Shown here: positions 60,392 to 64,000 of the stretch, in pieces
Layout: every line of letters starts with the position of its first letter
Numbering within the stretch: the stretch's first letter is position 1
Assembly (NCBI RefSeq): GCF_014698835.1
Contig: NZ_JACJTU010000036.1
Span: 1 to 64,000 of the forward strand
From: Nostoc paludosum FACHB-159
GTDB lineage: Bacteria > Cyanobacteriota > Cyanobacteriia > Cyanobacteriales > Nostocaceae
Length of the DNA stretch: 64,000 bases
Reading direction: 5' to 3'
Notes under the pieces: generated by a model
Told to the model about the DNA's origin: nothing
What the model saw: the letters and a program-made list of their open reading frames with translations, nothing else
Database searches by the model: none
Position numbers and translations under genes: made by a program

Positions 60392-61282
60392 ATGGCAAAA
60401 CCAATTCGTATTCTTTTGCAGACTACGATTCCTAAAACTGAAGATGATTGGAGTATTTTTCGTTTCTCAATGTTGCAAGATTACTTAGCATCAATTAAAG
60501 ATGAAGCGGGAAATTCTTTATTTGAGGTTACGGGACGCGATTACGAGCCTAATACAGTTGGGGATGACCCAGTATTAAGTACACTTGACAAATCAGATTT
60601 TGATGAACTTTGGCTATTTGCCTTAGATGTCGGTAACGGTTTAACTGAAAAGGACATTGCCGGAATTAATGCTTTTCGGCAACGCGGTGGTGGTATTCTG
60701 ACAACACGCGATCATCAAGATATGGGTTGTTCGATGTGCGGTTTAATTGACATTGGCGATGTCCATTATTTCAACACAAAAAACCCCGATCCTGATGAAT
60801 CTCGCTGGAGCCGAGATGATTCATATACAACTTATATTTCTTGGCCTAATTATCATTCTGGGGCTAACGGTGATTATCAAAAAATTACCATTGTTGAACC
60901 CATTCACGAACTTTTGAAAAATCCCAATTCGCCTTCGGGATATATCGAATTTTTTCCCGCTCATCCCCACGAAGGCGGCATTGGTGCCCCTTTAGCTAAT
61001 GAAAATGCGCGAGTAATAGCCTTAGGGAAAAGTTTAGTTACTGGTCGTAAGTTCAATCTGCTTGTAGTAATTGAGCATCATCAAGATGCACAAGGAAATA
61101 GATTAGGACGAGCAGTAGCTAATTCCAGCTTCCACCATTTAGTAGATTACAACTGGGATATTGAAAAAGGCTGTCCTACTTTTGTAGATGAACCGCCGGG
61201 AGATGGTATGAAAAAAGAGCCACGCGCTTTGGAAGATATCAAAACCTATGTGCGTAATGTCGCTTTCTGGCTAGCAAATTAA
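60392..61282 (+). CDS. ThuA-like/glutamine-amidotransferase-like fold protein of unknown function
   Basis: A 296-residue soluble protein. The first half reads like a class I amidotransferase or ThuA fold: MAKPIRILLQTTIPKTEDDWSI, DFDELWLFALDVGNGLTEKDIAGINAFRQRGGGILTTRDHQDMGCSMCG. RQRGGGIL is the usual strand-turn of ThuA proteins, and the DHQDMGCSMCG that follows supplies two Cys and a His where a nucleophile is expected. Then EFFPAHPHEGGIG and RAVANSSFHHLVDYNWD (His-rich). The ATG at 60392 fits the domain start; an ATG at 60305 would add 29 residues. Possibly sugar or metal related; not recognised more closely. Confidence 0.8.
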   Translation: MAKPIRILLQTTIPKTEDDWSIFRFSMLQDYLASIKDEAGNSLFEVTGRDYEPNTVGDDPVLSTLDKSDFDELWLFALDVGNGLTEKDIAGINAFRQRGGGILTTRDHQDMGCSMCGLIDIGDVHYFNTKNPDPDESRWSRDDSYTTYISWPNYHSGANGDYQKITIVEPIHELLKNPNSPSGYIEFFPAHPHEGGIGAPLANENARVIALGKSLVTGRKFNLLVVIEHHQDAQGNRLGRAVANSSFHHLVDYNWDIEKGCPTFVDEPPGDGMKKEPRALEDIKTYVRNVAFWLAN

Positions 61283-61340
61283 ACAATAATATTCCCGATA
61301 AGATTTTAGATTTTGGATTGAACATTCAAAATCTAAAATG

Positions 61341-61416
61341 TAGGGTGTGTTATGGCGTAGCCTAACACACCTTTAATTCTTGACGGTGCGTTAGCCTTTG
61401 GCGTAACGCACCCTAC
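61341..61416. repeat. Two tandem palindromes of the GGTGCGTT family
   Basis: GGTGTGTTA (61344-61352) with TAACACACC (61363-61371), and GGTGCGTTA (61385-61393) with TAACGCACC (61404-61412). Outer ends TAGGGTG and CACCCTA make the whole segment an inverted repeat as well. Confidence 0.85.
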
Positions 61417-61449
61417 ATGTATTTCTCCAAATCAAATATGAGTCCTATA

Positions 61450-61623
61450 TTATTCGTTCTTTTTTTTGCCGTTCCAACCTAAAAAACACCAAATATAGTG
61501 GTGATGATTCTCATCAAATACTAGGCAACTTTCATCATTTAAATTTGTTGATCCAGATGCCCAATTATGATATTCCGTTAAAACTTGTTTGATTGCTAAT
61601 TTGTATTCTTCTAGCTTATCCAT
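61450..61623 (-). pseudogene. Truncated XisI-family protein (57 aa)
   Basis: Minus-strand frame MDKLEEYKLAIKQVLTEYHN, then SCLVFDENHHHYIWCFLGWNGKKKNE and TAA. This matches the first half of the XisI family (fdxN element excision control factor, usually about 110 residues): helix MDKLxxY...I..LLxEY, then LIFDxxxxHYxLxxxGWxG. The second half, which normally continues after GW.GK with an IHGCVIHxDI strand, is missing; an A-run (61457-61464, on the plus strand TTTTTTTT) and a repeat follow. No XisH gene precedes it, though the two are normally adjacent. It is probably a decayed copy, not active in excision. Confidence 0.7.
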
Positions 61624-61757
61624 TGTAATATTACCTCATTCTCTATTTGAACTTTAGTTCAAGCCAGGGAGAGGTTCGTCGAACTCACGTTAAATTTTTA
61701 AGCGATCGCTCTATTTTCTCAACACTGAATTAAACTGATATTTTGTAACTCCAATAT

Positions 61758-62507
61758 CTAATCCCCAATCCCTTTGACACACTCAATACCAATTATGGGT
61801 ACACAGTCAATAAAATCCTGCCAAAACTCTTGACCAAATTCTTCTACACCTTCAGGAGAAAGTATTGGTTTTTGCCAGCGAACCTCTTGGAAACCAACAC
61901 TCCGAAATGCCCATTCATAAGTTTCTGTGCTGAGATAATAGTTATCAAAGCTAAATTCCTGCCCATTACCATAAATTGTATATGTTATCGGTGTGCCTTC
62001 TATTAATGGTGAGTTGATACTTTTAATAAATCCATATTTTTTAGTTGCAAGATAAGATGTAGGCGGCTGAGAAGCATTATTATTCATAGTTACAAAACGA
62101 CCACCTGGTTTCAGATTAATAAATATGCTCTGACACATTTTGAGTAATTCTTCTCTCGTTTGAGCATAATTTAGGAGAAAGGAAGCTGCAACTAAATCAA
62201 AGTTGCCAATTTTTCCGAGTTCGAGTACATCAGCAAGAATATATTCAATATCTTGAGATTGGGTAGCTTCTTCTCGTCTTGCGAGTTCAATCATTTTTTC
62301 AGAAATTTCTACTCCTACCACCTTTGCTGCACCTTGGAGTTTGAATTGTCTGGTGTAGAATCCTTCGCCGCAAGCCAAATCAAGGATTGATTTGTCAACT
62401 AAATTACCAAGCATATTAAAGTATGTATATGCTTCAATATGCAAGCGAAATGGCAATTGTTTGGATTTTTTATACTGCTCGGCTATGGAGTCATAATAAG
62501 CTGTCAT
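61758..62507 (-). CDS. Class I SAM-dependent methyltransferase
   Basis: A 249-residue methyltransferase. Motif I is ILDLACGEGFYTRQF, followed by VGVEISEKMIELAR (motif II-like acid), DIEYILADVLEL and FDLVAASFLLNYA (motif III/IV). The domain then continues with LKPGGRFVTMNNNA and a C-terminal lid of about 70 residues. The substrate is unknown; the whole pattern suits ubiquinone/menaquinone-type or small-molecule methyltransferases. It stands alone, with a 140-bp gap to the response regulator upstream. Confidence 0.9.
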   Translation of the reverse strand: MTAYYDSIAEQYKKSKQLPFRLHIEAYTYFNMLGNLVDKSILDLACGEGFYTRQFKLQGAAKVVGVEISEKMIELARREEATQSQDIEYILADVLELGKIGNFDLVAASFLLNYAQTREELLKMCQSIFINLKPGGRFVTMNNNASQPPTSYLATKKYGFIKSINSPLIEGTPITYTIYGNGQEFSFDNYYLSTETYEWAFRSVGFQEVRWQKPILSPEGVEEFGQEFWQDFIDCVPIIGIECVKGIGD

Positions 62508-62650
62508 TGGTATCTACTCAATTTATAAAATGTTTGTACTAATTTATAAGCTAATAATCATTTAAATTGCATCAGAGCGTCTCCCCTTCTCCGTGTCCCC
62601 GCGTCTTTCTAAGGCTAAGGATTATGCAACTTAAAGGCAGACTAGCTTAA

Positions 62651-63025
62651 TCAGCACCAACCCAATGCTTCACTGATTTGTCCTGCCAGTTTCAGGGGAC
62701 GAAAAGGCTTAGCAAAGACAGCAGCTACATCTAAGCCTGTAAAGCTATCTCGATCTGAATCTTGGACTTTAGCAGTTAGTAAAATTACTGGAATTGACTG
62801 AGTGACAGGGTTAGCCTTGAGTTGTTGCAGAGTGGCACGCCCATCCATATCAGGCATCATCATATCTAATAAAATAACATCAAGCTTAAAGTTGGCAGCT
62901 ACCTTCAACGCTTCTCGACCAGAACAAGCAGTCAAGACGTTCCAACCAGCACCCATTTCTAATCCCAATTTTGCGATCGCTTGCACATCTTCTTCATCAT
63001 CAACAATTAAAATACTTCTGTTCAT
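62651..63025 (-). CDS. Response regulator, receiver domain only
   Basis: A 124-residue lone receiver: ILIVDDEEDVQ, phosphorylation site Asp54 in VILLDMMMPDMDGRATL, VILLTAKVQD and AVFAKPFRPLK with Lys. It lies 112 bp downstream of the histidine kinase on the same strand and is its likely partner. No output domain. Confidence 0.93.
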   Translation of the reverse strand: MNRSILIVDDEEDVQAIAKLGLEMGAGWNVLTACSGREALKVAANFKLDVILLDMMMPDMDGRATLQQLKANPVTQSIPVILLTAKVQDSDRDSFTGLDVAAVFAKPFRPLKLAGQISEALGWC

Positions 63026-63137
63026 AGTGTCACTTTCGCATGATATGTGATGCTGGTTAGCTTGACCGTTCTGGAATTATTCTAAAATGCGATCGGGGAA
63101 AAGTAGGGTAAGACTTTTGTTCTTTGTCATCCATAAA

Positions 63138-64000
63138 TCAGCTAGTTAAAGGTAACAGCACATAAAATGTACTGCCTTCTCCTAAAATGCTCTGAACCCA
63201 GATTTTACCGTTATGTTGCTGCACAATATTCCGACAAATGGCAAGTCCTAAACCTGTTCCTCCTTTGTTACGGGAATCAGATGCATCTACCTGCTGAAAA
63301 CGCTCGAAGATAATTTGTAATTTATCTTCCGGAATTCCTCGTCCTTCATCTTGGATGGTAATCAAAACGTAGTTGGGTGAGGAAGTAAGGGAATTCTGAT
63401 TTTCTTGAGAATCAACGGTTTTAGATTCTGAGAGAATGGCACTAATCCACACGCGATCGCCTGGTTCCGAAAATTTGATAGCATTACTGAGTAAATTTGT
63501 CAATGTTTGTAGTAGGCGATCGGAATCTGCCCAAAACTCAATTGTCAAAGGATTGACAATTAGTTGGACTTGTAATTTATCTGCCATTGCTTGCATTGCC
63601 TCCGTTGCTGTAATTAGCAATTCGGCGACATTACACTTGGCTCTTCGCATGAAGATTTTGCCCGATTTCATCCGCTCTAAATCGAGAATATCGTTCACCA
63701 AGCGCATCAGGCGTTCAGTATTAGTTGTCGCAATGCTCAGGACTTTTTGCCCTTGTGCAGTGAGAGTTCCTAGTTGTCCTGCACCTAACAAATCTAATGC
63801 TCCCATTGTGGAAGTTAGAGGTGTACGCAATTCATGACTGACTAAAGAGATAAACTCGTTTTCTAGACGTTTGCGTTCAGTGATGTCATTGGCAATTAAT
63901 AAAGCACACGGTACTCCGGCGAGGTCAATTAATTCGATAGATATTAGTATAGTTTTAACTTCACCACATTTAGTAGAAAATTCAAATTCTTGATTGTAAA
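63138..64000 (-). CDS. PAS histidine kinase, N-terminus outside window
   Basis: The visible 287 codons continue to the window edge. Reading inward: end of a PAS domain (YNQEFEFSTKCGEVKTILIS, LIANDITERKRLENEF), phosphoacceptor helix LVSHELRTPLTSTMGALDLLG (His in SHELRTP) and HATPase (LLSNAIKFSEPGD N-box; IQDEGRGIPE G1; FERFQQVDASDSRNKGGTGLGLAICRNIVQQ G2). The codons before MRTP are coding, so the start at 63830 is false. It is followed by the receiver at 62651-63025. Confidence 0.95.
   Translation of the reverse strand, partial: YNQEFEFSTKCGEVKTILISIELIDLAGVPCALLIANDITERKRLENEFISLVSHELRTPLTSTMGALDLLGAGQLGTLTAQGQKVLSIATTNTERLMRLVNDILDLERMKSGKIFMRRAKCNVAELLITATEAMQAMADKLQVQLIVNPLTIEFWADSDRLLQTLTNLLSNAIKFSEPGDRVWISAILSESKTVDSQENQNSLTSSPNYVLITIQDEGRGIPEDKLQIIFERFQQVDASDSRNKGGTGLGLAICRNIVQQHNGKIWVQSILGEGSTFYVLLPLTS

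Noticed and set aside
63138..63830. Histidine kinase starting at 63830
   Set aside because: Codons upstream to the window edge continue the same protein (PAS end and SHELRTP), so this start is artificial.

Overview
The window looks like chromosomal DNA of a filamentous, probably heterocyst-forming cyanobacterium (Nostoc/Calothrix/Tolypothrix type). The signs are frequent HIP1 octamers (GCGATCGC), heptanucleotide STRR repeats such as CCCCAGT, many palindromic intergenic repeats, several Uma2-family genes, cyanobacterial giant kinases, a PEP-CTERM protein, a XisI remnant and a glycosyltransferase cluster that matches the hormogonium polysaccharide (hps) genes. No rRNA, tRNA, CRISPR array, prophage or intact transposase was seen. 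The base assignment to Nostocales is inference from these features.

Layout. 1-5.4 kb: accessory small genes, with a frameshifted DUF262/DUF1524 (GmrSD-like) remnant at the left edge, a Uma2 gene, a 21-bp tandem repeat, a phosphodiester glycosidase and a DUF1499 protein. 5.5-16.1 kb: mostly minus-strand metabolic and housekeeping genes: aldo/keto reductase, a staphylococcal-nuclease-like protein with lost catalytic residues, an HD (p)ppGpp-hydrolase-like protein with a zinc-ribbon partner, a translationally coupled NahK-like kinase/DOMON-like pair, a protein with two Tudor-knot domains, an ElyC/YdcF + DUF2301 membrane pair, a SAM hydrolase, a 51-aa conserved protein and a 1-Cys peroxiredoxin. 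17.1-23.8 kb: five co-directional polysaccharide genes (an HpsL-like membrane protein and four glycosyltransferases), followed upstream by glmM, which makes the amino-sugar precursor. 26-38.9 kb: heme oxygenase, a Tat-exported PhoX-like phosphatase, a lone GT2, LD-carboxypeptidase, a dynamin-like GTPase, a PPC/DUF296 protein, a lone receiver, a polysaccharide deacetylase and a PEP-CTERM protein. 39-56 kb: a DUF697 GTPase, then a signalling block: a response regulator and a 2072-aa Ser/Thr kinase-AAA-histidine kinase diverging from a receiver-PAS-GGDEF-EAL protein, then a 1682-aa hybrid histidine kinase. 56-64 kb: SppA protease, an unrecognised gene enclosed by a long inverted repeat, a pentapeptide-repeat protein, a ThuA-like protein, a truncated xisI, a methyltransferase and a response regulator/histidine kinase pair cut by the right edge.

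The strongest non-genic signals are repeats. Several families of palindromic or terminal-inverted-repeat elements (about 30-120 bp) sit between genes, and in at least two cases similar repeat DNA appears inside genes as in-frame insertions (SAM hydrolase, giant kinase). One gene (58583-59362) lies between two inverted copies of a composite repeat that differ mainly in tandem copy number. I found no clearly new multi-gene defence or metabolic system. The best candidates for something undescribed are the Tudor-knot protein, the NahK-like/DOMON pair, the degenerate nuclease and the repeat-bracketed gene.
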